Source: Tenodera sinensis (Eukaryota > Arthropoda > Insecta > Mantodea > Mantidae). From it: a DNA stretch of 64,000 nt. Position numbers and translations under genes: made by a program. This document shows positions 23,266 through 32,664 of this stretch, piece by piece (position 1 is the first letter of the stretch; each line of letters starts with the position of its first letter). Below the pieces are notes generated by a model. That model did no database searches, had not been told where the DNA came from, and saw only the letters and a list, made by a program, of their open reading frames with translations. The stretch is taken from the NCBI GenBank assembly GCA_030765045.1, contig CM060967.1, forward strand, positions 21,608,784-21,672,783, given 5' to 3'.

Positions 23266-24405
23266 AAACACCACCGACGAATCAATGAGTAAAATAACTT
23301 ATTTTTGTAAGTAAATATTTAAAAATAAATATTTATCATCGCTAAAAATACAACATTCTCGAAAATATGAAAAATTCGCAAACATTCGCGAAAAAATCTC
23401 ATGTATCACTTCTAAACTGTGTCAAATGCATACAAACCAATTTGTTTTGTAACTAAAAAACGTTCTTTATTTGTATCCATTTCTTGGCACTCTCCTATTA
23501 TATTATCAACAGTAGATGGCCTTCTTGCACTACATTATCTTTTAAAATATTTTTAAAACATTTAAGATAATTCTTCGGTTAAAAGATTTTGCACATTTCA
23601 CGATCAGTGAGCAGGAGCGCCATCTTGCTAGAAAAAAAACTCTTGTATTGCTCACTTATAATATTATATGCAGCTAGGCGCCTATTTGTGCCCATTCCTG
23701 TATACAAATGTCAGTGACTTAATACGCGTGCTCCTATTGGTTCTTCTGATGACGCTTAGAACCAGCCCAAGCTCATTATGAATGAACTTTGTGTGACATA
23801 GGCCTGTTCTGATAGCGTCTGGCAACTGTCTAGACTGAATCGTGGCTAAAGTAGGACACCATTTACATACTCACCTGATTTGGTTCAGTCTGCTCCATAA
23901 ATCATCAGCCGTTTCATGGTGACGTCACGGCACCTGTGGGTGACACGGTACTGTCAGTGACACCCCAAGATATAACCATTTGTTATGATGGAATCAACCT
24001 GTTCATCAAGTTGTATCTAGGTAGGCAATTATATGCAAGCAGCATTTGACTTTGTGCTACAGTTATTAGCCCTTGGGACCTAACAAGACAAGTTATTGAT
24101 TTATTTTCCTCGGCCCAAGGCGGCGTCTCCACCATATATAAAAATGTATACGGTTTTTTACATGCACATACATTTTCTCAATTAACATAAAAGCTACATT
24201 GAGAATGACGACAGAAAAAAATCGTAAAACCGAAAAGTAAACTATAATAATATGTATGCAAGGTTTATTTATTCTTATAAAACAAATAGAACATTTGCCT
24301 TGTTTCACTTAAAAAGATTTATCTTCAATTCTTCTCTCTCTAAGGTTTTATATTTTTACGGTATATTAAAAGCACTTGATAGAATAAAACGATTTCATTT
24401 TATTG
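23266..24405. other. No gene recognised
   Basis: AT-rich sequence without supported features. Confidence 0.4.
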
Positions 24406-24407
24406 TA

Positions 24408-24409
24408 AC

Positions 24410-24447
<38 letters not shown>
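24408..24447. repeat. (AC)n microsatellite
   Basis: About 18 AC units at the inner edge of a partial inverse LTR. Confidence 0.95.
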
Positions 24448-24448
<1 letters not shown>

Positions 24449-24707
24449 ACCGACTGCAACGCTCTCTCTCCTGTTTTCTCGCCTCCTTATGTAGGGACGA
24501 TGACGTCAGTCAGGTTGCCAGATGTTTCTCGAAAGCTATGGAGAAAGCTCATTTTGTGTAGCCGCTTCATTGTTGTTATCATATACGCACAAACAGTTGC
24601 GCTAGACAGCCTGACCGTTAACGCCTTTGCCCTCTCACCAGCCTGGCATATGGTGTGAAGCAGCCCGGCTCCGATAGTCCTTTGTTTTACGCCACGCCCT
24701 GCGTCAC
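24448..24707 (-). repeat. Partial LTR (LTR-B family)
   Basis: In inverse orientation it carries CTCGCCTCCTTATGTAGGG (the TATA region), GATGACGTCAGTC, CAGCCCGGCTCCGATAGTCC, TTTGTTTTACGCC and the terminus GCGTCACA. This gives an LTR start of TGTGACGC, as in the copy at 32,227. Confidence 0.6.
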
Positions 24708-25721
24708 AATATCTTCCGCACTCTCCCAGATCCTCCGGCCGATAGGGAATCGAGGTATTAACTACGTTCCATCGGCACTCCATTCTTACGCCCGGTATGG
24801 ACAGAGTCGTGAGTATTTAAAATTTTATTTCACTATCTGGGTTCATGTTCTGTAAAGTAAGAGCATTGAAATGTACAAAAATAGCCTTTCAGGGTTCTTT
24901 TGTGTTTACGATGGCAGCGTTAGGTAAATTATTATTCTGTATGCCTCTAATTCTTTGATCTTTTAACGAAAATTGTTTATATTGCTTGAAGCCATTAAAT
25001 TTAAGCTTTTTATTACATGATGACGTTGCCGAGGTCTACCAAAATAGTATTTACCACTTTTTGCTAAGAGAAGCCCTCCAAAAGAGAACAGAATTTACGT
25101 GCTGAAGGTGCAGTTTTCCTCTAAGAGACAGATGCTCTGCGATTTTAGACTGCAGAAGCACCGAAGGGCAGCACTGAAAAAATAATGAGGACGAATCGAC
25201 TGCTTCTAATTTATGAGCTGAAGATAACGAACTAGTCCCTATTTAAAATGCGGAAAAGAAAACTTTCCCAACCCCCTTTTCTTCATAATGGAGCAGAGAG
25301 GTCGCGTAACAGCCTGAAGACAGCTTACATTGCAATCTGTAAGAACATTTATACAGAGAAATTCTAATGACAGATAGGTTAAATGTGAAAAAGTAATGGA
25401 AATTGAGGCTGACTGTAAAAATGTTTCTCCGTGGAAACGCAACGTAAGAATGTTACTGAATATCGATTTTAAGGTGATTTTCCATCTTCTTTATTGACTT
25501 TCTGTGGTTGCTATTCTTTCCAGAGTTGCTCTTTTTGCAGTACTCAATTATCTTTCAACGAGATGCATCTTTCTCGATTTAAATCATCGTGTGTTTTTAT
25601 TGTAATTCTTTAGTTTCTTCTTTTCCCTCTAACCTTCTATTACTTAGGATCAAAAAGAAAAAAGCGCCGGAGGGATTTTCATGTAACAGAAGGCACAGGA
25701 ATTTTATTTGATTTTATTTTA
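24708..25721. other. No gene recognised
   Basis: No supported features. Confidence 0.4.
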
Positions 25722-26526
25722 CTTGCACTAACCATTCTTACAAACTCTTATTCCTATATCTTCTTCATGTTAGTCAAGATAAACATTTGTACAAATTATC
25801 TTATTGCTTATTTCCTTGTAGGTGCAAGGGGAATGTTAGAATACAGTAGACTTTGTGCGATAGTCAAATGTTTTAAAGCTTTGAGATTCTGATGTCTTTG
25901 CACACTTAACCTATAAAAAAAATATCCATTTCACGAAAGTGAATAAGTTTTCCGAAACTCACATACATAACAAGGAATATCTCTGAAATGGTTCACCCTA
26001 TAAGAAAGTTTATTGAGACATAAATTGTGTATTTTAGCAAGGTCTACATTTTTTGTATAGTATGATTTGGTCTAGCTCTAACGGTTTACCAGTTATGCAA
26101 AAGTAGTCCAGAGTAAATACGACTACAGGGGCTATAGTCAGAAAATTCAAGATATACATTTCGTTTGTCATAAAAATATCTCAAACATATGACGTTTTAA
26201 TCAAAATCGTTAGAACCGTTTTCAAGAAAATAAAAATTTTCGAAAAATTTTCCATGTAAAGGTTATTTTAGCGTGGGGCTATTTTCTTGAAAATCTTCGT
26301 GTCGCATCCTTGAAAGACATTAAACTTAAATACCAACTTTGGTTTTTAACCGACTTTTCGTTTTTGAGTTATGCTGTCCACAGACACACAGACACACATA
26401 CGGACCTTTTTCTAAAAATGCAGTTTTTAGATTCAGGGGGTCTCAAAACATAAATTTCTGGTGAAATCTCGACATCGAATTTTTGTGTGGAATACAATAC
26501 TTCCCCTACTTACCAGTAGAGAAAGT
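25722..26526 (+). mobile_element. Family A repeat, slightly 5'-truncated
   Basis: It starts at CTTGCACTAACCATTCTTAC, lacking the left end and first 12-mer, and continues unbroken to CCAGTAGAGAAAGT. The microsatellite is ACACACAGACACACATACGG (about 26,383-26,402). It is very similar to the 19.0, 21.2 and 57.3 kb copies. Confidence 0.82.
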
Positions 26527-26565
26527 AAAAATACCTCAGGTCTGGATGGCTGGAGAACTGGAGTT

Positions 26566-26615
26566 CGAACCCGGGACTACCGGAATGGAAGCCTCACACC
26601 TTACCACATTACTTT
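26566..26615 (-). repeat. tRNA-like B-box fragment (SINE piece)
   Basis: AGTTCGAACCCGGGACTACC, then GGAATGGAAGCCTCACACC. The reverse complement gives GGGTTCGAACT, a B-box-like motif. No A box or tail was found. Confidence 0.35.
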
Positions 26616-27033
26616 GCGCTGTTATAGCATCTAGTTCGATAACCGTTGAATAAGTAGCATATCACCTGCTTAGCCTGCATACGATATTGGCTAGAATGCC
26701 TTATATCACGAACGGGTGTGACAGCAGTTTCATATGGGTAGGCAGTTCGGAAGAATGACGTTCAGAATACTTCTGCGAGGGAAGCATTGGAATGTTATTC
26801 ACGTAGTTTAACATCTTGGCAGTCACGCATACCGGGAATCAGCGAAAGAAGCTTCAACACTTGTGAAAGTTATAACTTCCTTTCACAGCATCGTGTAGGA
26901 TTTTCCTTATTTTACTTTACGAGTTCTTAGTCAAGATTAAGCAATACAACTAACTGGAACAAATATCCTTTTGCTTGCCTTTGCGGAGAACATCTAGTCA
27001 GAGGGGTAACAATAACTCTAATTTTAAAAAAAA
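26616..27033. other. No gene recognised
   Basis: No supported features. Confidence 0.4.
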
Positions 27034-27332
27034 TCTGATGTATTGCAGTCACATGGCATTCTCTACTCTTGTACTAACCATTCTCACAAACTCTTCTTTC
27101 TTCTTATTGCTTATTTCCTTGTAGGTACAAGGGGAATATAAGAATACAGTAGGGTTTCAGTCTACGTTATCCAGAACGAAGAGGATTTTAGAGACTATCC
27201 CTAGAACATTTAAAATATATATTTTACTTATAAAACTATCTTAAACATAGAGCATTTTAATCAAAATATTGGTCAATCACGAGAAAATCAAAATTTGAAA
27301 AGGTTCTCCATGTAAAAGGTACTTTGGGGTGA
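27034..27332 (+). mobile_element. Family A left part, internally deleted
   Basis: TCTGATGTATTGCAGTCACA, ATTCTCTACTCTTGTACTAA, TATTTCCTTGTAGG and on to CCATGTAAAAGGTACTTTGG, with internal losses. It is followed immediately by an inverse family A fragment. Confidence 0.7.
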
Positions 27333-27800
27333 GTAGTAAGTAGAGGCTTTATTCTATCCAAAAATTCTATACCGAAATTTCACAGAAAATACATGTTTTG
27401 AGACGTCCTGTGTCCAACTAAAGTACATTTAGAAAAAGTTCCGTGTGTCTTGAACAGCATAGCTGAAAAAGGAAAAGTTGGTTAAGTACAAAATTTTGTA
27501 TTAATTGCAGTTCATTTTCCAAGAATGTTATACGAAAATTTGCAAGAAATACGCTCATTCCAAACTGCCCTTCACATGAAAAAATTTTCAAAAATTTTGA
27601 TTTTTTCAAAAGTGACTGTAACGACCACATTTTTAAGACAGTTTCGGTACAAATGGAAATACATATATCTGAAATTTTCCGGAAATAGCTTATGAAGTCA
27701 TCTTAATTCTGAATAACATTTGTGTAATTGGCAAAACGTAAGATATCGACAAAAGCCTTACTCCTTAAAATATGTAGATCCTATTAAAGCATACAGTTTA
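27333..27800 (-). mobile_element. Family A right part, inverse
   Basis: It begins at the 3' terminus in inverse (AGTAAGTAGAGGCTTTATTC), passes GAGACGTCCTGTGTCC and the AGCATAGCTGAAAAAGGAAA block, and ends near CTATTAAAGCATACAGTTTA. With the preceding copy it forms a fold-back pair. Confidence 0.65.
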
Positions 27801-27842
27801 TGGTAAATACTTAGTTTTGGGGTTAACATTTTTGAAACCCTC

Positions 27843-28232
27843 GTTGTTTTCTTTCTCTCTTTCTTTCTTTCTGCCTGTCTTTTTCCTTCTGTCTGTCTCT
27901 TTCCTTCTGTCTGTCTCTTTCCTTCTGTCTGTCTCTTTTATTTTGTTTGTCTCTTTCCTTCTTTCTCCTTCCATCCTTCCTTCCATCCTTCCTTTCTTTT
28001 TTTCTTTGTTATCTTCCGTCTTTCTTTTCTTCCACCTTTCTTTTCTTCCGCCTTTCTTTTCTTCCACCTTTCTTTTCTTCCGCCTTTCATTTCTTCCGCC
28101 TTTCTTTTCTTCCGCCTTTCTTTTCTTCCGCCTTTCTTTTCTTCCGCCTTTCATTTCTTCCGCCTTTCTTTTCTTCCGCCTTTCTTTTCTTCTGCCTTTC
28201 TTTTCATCCGCCTTTCTTTCCTTCTTGCATTC
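27843..28232. repeat. Polypyrimidine tract with (CTTTCTTTTCTTCCGC)n minisatellite
   Basis: The plus strand is almost entirely C and T for about 390 bases. From about 28,015 a roughly 15-16-base unit (CTTTCTTTTCTTCCGC and CTTTCTTTTCTTCCAC variants) repeats about a dozen times; earlier, CTGTCTGTCTCTTTCCTT repeats. Long stop-free frames on both strands are by-products of the repeat. Confidence 0.9.
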
Positions 28233-28569
28233 GTTCTCTCTTTCTTTTTCCTTTATATCTTCTAATCATACACAGAGACGCAATTTCAGAGTCAATTAAG
28301 GACCAGCTCTGTATTGCAATTCCTTGTATTCACAGGGGAAAATGTAATAAAATCATGTCGTTTTCGTTTATTGTTCCATTTATATCCCGCCTTTTACTGC
28401 AGAGGTCATGTTGGTGGCCTTGCCTATTGAGAAATGGTGTTACACGTTTAACGGTGGGTTTTTCTTTTCGATCTTTGGGATTTTTATACTTTCAATTCAC
28501 AGTTTCATTCATACTTCCAGACTCAGGGAAGGAAGAGGAATAATCTTAGCTGGAGAAAAATACCTACCC

Positions 28570-28602
28570 CCCTGACGGGAATCGAACCAGGGATCCCTAG
28601 TA
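28570..28602 (-). repeat. tRNA-like B-box fragment (SINE piece)
   Basis: GACGGGAATCGAACCAGGG gives, on the minus strand, CCTGGTTCGATTCCCGTC, a canonical B box. It matches the block at 50,688-50,706. Confidence 0.45.
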
Positions 28603-29257
28603 CAGCAGGTAGAATCAAGTTTACAAATGTTTATCTCAAATATTATGAAGCAGATAGAAGAATAGAGGAAAAGTGAGTAGAAAAATTAATGTGAATATAA
28701 CACAAGAGTTTTCCCTTTATTTTGTGACTCCCCTATACGCAGGCAATAACAGTAAAATGTGTTTAATAGAACAAAGACAGCGCGTTGATTTAGGGGCGGT
28801 ACCCCTGGCTCTGAAGATTAGTAGTAAAAGAAATGATGGCCTAACGTAACTTTGGCAGTTTCGGTCAAGAAGCAAAAACACTATTAAACTTGCCCAGGGA
28901 GAGTATAAACGAAAGGCGAATCAAATTACTTTCCCCCGTAGGGTGCAGCTGAGAAAACAACATTCTGTGATCCTCTATATGAGAAATAAACACACAGTTT
29001 TTCTTATTACAGAGACGAGGGTTATTAATGGTTGTCTTTAATATAGGCGATAGGATGAAGATGTCTATCGGGGGAGATAGCTATTCGTCGCATAGCAACA
29101 GATCTTGAGGATGCTGTATCGCACTCGCTGGTTACAGTGTGACGTAAAGGCAAGTGGTTATACCACTGTGTTAACAACTGCTTCTCCAATTTGAAACCAA
29201 CAAAGAATAAAACTGACGCCTTGTTAATACTGCACAATTATTACTTTGTCTATTACG
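28603..29257. other. No gene recognised
   Basis: No supported features. Confidence 0.4.
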
Positions 29258-29322
29258 TAAAGGAGAGGATATATTGTATTCGACCCGAAAATTCGATGTC
29301 GAGATTTCACCGGAAATAGCCC
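29258..29322 (-). mobile_element. Family A 3'-end fragment
   Basis: ATATTGTATTCGACCCGAAA, ATTCGATGTCGAGATTTCAC and CGGAAATAG match the inverse terminal 60 bases. Confidence 0.65.
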
Positions 29323-29439
29323 ACGGACACGAAAGTTAGTGAAAAATAATTCCTACTATACTGCACAGATAAAGTCGCATTAAACGGCTAGGTGCTGTGC
29401 AGATATAACACTCCGTACAGGTGAACCTGTACGACCTGC

Positions 29440-29680
29440 TCTAGAATGATGGAACGCTGGAAGGCAGGCAGATTTTTTGAGTCGTCAGTGTGTCAGTGAG
29501 TGTGAGATAGCTGTGAAACTTACGTCGCGTCGAAGTAAAGAAGTTTTAACGAGTGTTCAGTGATTCTATCGTCGGAGTTTGAAAGACAGAGAAAACAAAG
29601 AGAGACACTGAAAGGAGTGAGTCAAGGCTACGAGAAGAAAACAGTTGTAATTTGTTATACCACGAAAGACTTTCTGCTTA
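29440..29680 (+). repeat. Partial LTR (LTR-B family)
   Basis: AACGAGTGTTCAGTGATTCT, AAAGACAGAGAAAAC, GGAGTGAGTCAAGGCTACGA and GAAGAAAACAGTTGTAATTT match the second half of the LTR at 32,227-32,664. The 78-codon frame across it is incidental. Confidence 0.55.
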
Positions 29681-29852
29681 TGCCAGAACATCAAATAGGG
29701 TACAGTGGTCCGAAGAATATCTACAAATGGCTTGTTTTAGAGCTTGCCGATTATCCCATACAGAACTCTGAAGTGGCGTCTAGCGAAGAACAATGATAAT
29801 GTGTTGTCGCATCATCGAAATAGGGTTTTACAAGGATATGTACAGATGGATA

Positions 29853-30254
29853 TTTACTATGTTTCCATGGCGAATTCAAATCGATTTGAGTTATTTTTCT
29901 GGTTGAATGGGATCCGCTAATTTAGTGGAATCGGATCGAAATATTGTTGCATGGAAACATCTGCTGATTCAAATCGATTTCAATCCGCAGAGATGCTAAA
30001 TTCTACTGTACTCGTAACACATTATCGTCATAAGTTATGCAATAAAGCAAAACAACAAAGCCCTTTTTTGTTTGAATAATCACGCAACATAATCACTGAC
30101 CTCAAAATCTTGTTAAAATACACAGAAAACATCTTTACATGTACTTGAGGCTTGTTTATGCAAACCGATCTCATTTCCGGATTGAATTCAACATGCAAAC
30201 ACGGAAATGGGAATGGATTCAAATAGACTTCAATTCCACATGAAAACGTAGTAA
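29853..30254. mobile_element. Possible MITE with about 30-bp imperfect terminal inverted repeats
   Basis: TTACTATGTTTCCATGGCGA followed by ATTCAAATCGATTT at the left is the approximate inverse of AAATAGACTTCAATTCCACA and TGAAAACGTAGTAA at the right. Internal inverse pieces (GCATGGAAACATCTGCTGAT; ATTCAAATCGATTTC) repeat the same motif. There is no coding content. The flanks read TTA on one side and TAA on the other, so the target duplication is not clear. Confidence 0.45.
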
Positions 30255-30735
30255 TAGTCTAGTTGAACACCCTGTAACATCTTGGATCTGTTTTGTGCAG
30301 TTTTTATAGAACAGCATTGAATACAAGATACTAGGACTGGACGAGAGCAAATTAAAACCAACATATCCATTCCAAGTCTATCTAGGATTACGGAACGAAG
30401 CAGGTCAAGCAATAACAGTGACTATTGTGCAGAGTGCGCCTGAATTACTGGGATAAAAATGGACTACACTGCATCTTTGGCAATAAAAGGTTGCATAAAA
30501 CCTGCACGGGGAAGAAAAATTCTGCAGCAACTGTGCAAAACAACTGACTTTATATGGAAGCAAACATTTCATTTGTAAACTTTATCATGTACATAGAAGT
30601 TTACTAGTAGAGACACCTGGCGACTTTCAAGGTGATTGGTTAAGGGGTTTCGGAAATTTGCTGTTATAAACATGTATATGCGCGCGCACACACACACACC
30701 TCTATCCGAAACTTAAAACCAAAACACAAATTAAC
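30255..30735. other. No gene recognised
   Basis: It contains a short CGCGCGCACACACACACAC run near 30,680-30,700. Nothing else is supported. Confidence 0.4.
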
Positions 30736-30736
30736 A

Positions 30737-30892
30737 AACCCACACATTCTGGAAGAATTAAAACAGAATATCGGCCAGGAATTTGCCAACATTTCTCAAC
30801 GTGAACTGCGGCGAGTGATGGATAGGTTCTTAAAGAGCTGCCCAAAATGTATGGACAACAACAGCGGCCAGTTTCAGCATCTCCTGAAATAA
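30737..30892 (+). pseudogene. Mariner-like transposase C-terminus with natural stop
   Basis: The open frame reads NPHILEELKQNIGQEFANIS, then QRELRRVMDRFLKSCPKCMD and NNSGQFQHLLK before TAA. The pattern tLeeLk.nIr.Ei..i...lRRVmd.f..R...C...nG..f.hl is the usual C-terminal tail of insect mariner-like transposases of the RWIGRGGP/DUF4817 type, so this is the same family as at 3.4-3.8 kb. The catalytic domain upstream is missing. A related tail lies at 52,359-52,511. Confidence 0.7.
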
Positions 30893-32226
30893 AATTGCTA
30901 AGTAAAGCCTTTAAAAGTAGTTTTTAAAATGTTTATTCTTTCATCTGCGCCTTTCTATAATAGAAGCAGATGGCAACGAGTGCCGAGGATGCGACAGGAA
31001 AAACACCGCGCAACCCATTCGAAACTTTTTTGTAGTCCCAGTATTCCTGCACGATGCCCAATGCATGCTAAAGAAATAAATAGAGTTAATTGAATTTAGA
31101 AATTATTCCCTGATGCTTCTTGCTACATGCCAATTCTGAAGTTACTAGTATTTATCTTGCTGCAGGTATGATTACAATTCCGTCCAACCAACGGGTTCAA
31201 AAGGAATTATGTGGGAGGGGGGGGATACAACATCCCATTAATCGGCTGAGAATTATAAACCATAAAGAATCTCACTCACAAAAGATCGAATACCGAACCC
31301 CAGACGGCGATGGTGGCGCTACCCCTAACCCACCAACAAGCGAAAAGCACATACAGACAACGACCCTAGCGGGAGATCCACCAAAATATTAGACAAAATA
31401 CACCTAACTGTAGGAAAAGAAATGCATTTGACGGAGTACGAAAACCCGGCACAATATCCAAGAATAACTAAAGTATACCTAATTGTACACGGTAATTGAA
31501 TTTATATCTCATATCGACGTGTCGATAATGTTAGTTCCATGCTGGAGGTATATATAGTAAACAGTATGTACTAAATACATAAATCTCTGTAAATGGGAGA
31601 GGGTTGGAACTCGTAAGCTATTTGTTAGCAAACCACCGCCCCAACCACTCGTACACAAATCACAACTGTGGATAGTAGGTCAAAGCAACCCCTAACAGGT
31701 AATGCTGGCACGTCTGATTCATGACTGAGGGACATTGTTGTTATTATTGTTATTATTTACTGTAAATGTGAACTTTTGAAATTCTTTCTGAAATGTATAT
31801 TGTAGGTGTAGGTACTATAATGCAAATATGTTATATATGACAGTGTAAGTTCGTTCTCTCTGTGTTTGTGCTGAAAATTTGAACAATATTGGTTATATCA
31901 CATAGAATGTTTTAATGTGCAAAAGTGTAAGAAAATCAAAGTCTAGCAAAATGACTTGGTAGTACAGCTTCTCCCGTTAATGCCGCCACAGTCTAATACG
32001 TCACTTTCACCGTTGCGTGCATTTGCATGCGTGACTGTAAACAGAGCTGCCCGTGCAGTGACCGTGGCATTTGGTAATTTATTAAACAAAAGAATAGTTG
32101 GGAGTCAACACTTCACTGCCTGCATATGTTTCGTCTGCTGGGACCTGCTGATAATTAATACTTGTGTTCCAAGCAATCCTAAGGTGTTACGTTCATGATT
32201 ATGAATGCAAAGAATTATACAAATAA
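30893..32226. other. No gene recognised
   Basis: A 90-codon plus frame (31,120-31,392) has no recognisable domain. No other feature is seen. Confidence 0.4.
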
Positions 32227-32664
32227 TGTGACGCTGGCTGCGGCGTACAACAAAGGATGGTCGGGACCAGGCTGCCCCACCCCTCTGGCGTTGCGTGTAT
32301 CAAGGTCAATCTGCCTTGCAGGACTATTGTGGACATATGACACAGCAGGAAAGCCAATAGATCATTCGAGAAGAGTAGAGTGAGTCACTCAGTGTTTAGT
32401 TTGTACGTGTGGGTGTCGCTGAGTGCGGGCGCATGCAAAGGAAGATAGCGAATCAGTTAATGAGTGTTGAGCGATTGTATCGTCAGCTGTTTCAGAGACA
32501 GAGAATGTGAAGACAGAAAGGAGTGCGTGAAGGTTACGAGAAGAAAACAGTTCTGACGGAATAAAGACTGTGATAACGCCAGTAGAAGAGAACTTTGTAT
32601 TCATGCATTCAGTTAGAAGAAAATAAAGTGAGCAAAATAATTGGACTTTTGTCATTTTGTCACA
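32227..32664 (+). repeat. Solo LTR (LTR-B family), complete-looking
   Basis: It starts TGTGACGCTGGCTGCGGCGT and ends TTTTGTCACA, giving 6-bp inverted ends TGTGAC/GTCACA and the TG...CA rule of LTRs over 438 bp. Inner landmarks shared with other copies include ACCAGGCTGCCCCACCCC, GAGTGTTGAGCGATTGTATC, ACGAGAAGAAAACAGTTCTG and AGTTAGAAGAAAATAAAGTG. No internal retrotransposon region or second direct LTR is adjacent, so it is probably a recombined solo LTR. A clear 4-6-bp target duplication is not visible. Confidence 0.6.
32622..32627 (+). promoter_or_regulatory. Polyadenylation signal AATAAA within the LTR
   Basis: AATAAA lies about 37 bases before the LTR end and is conserved in the copy at 38.40 kb (GAAGAAAATAAAGTGAC). 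It is a plausible poly(A) signal of the R region. Confidence 0.4.

Noticed and set aside
27798..28543. Long plus and minus frames (118-198 codons) rich in Phe/Ser/Leu or Lys/Arg/Glu
   Set aside because: They arise from the polypyrimidine minisatellite and lack any start context or domain.
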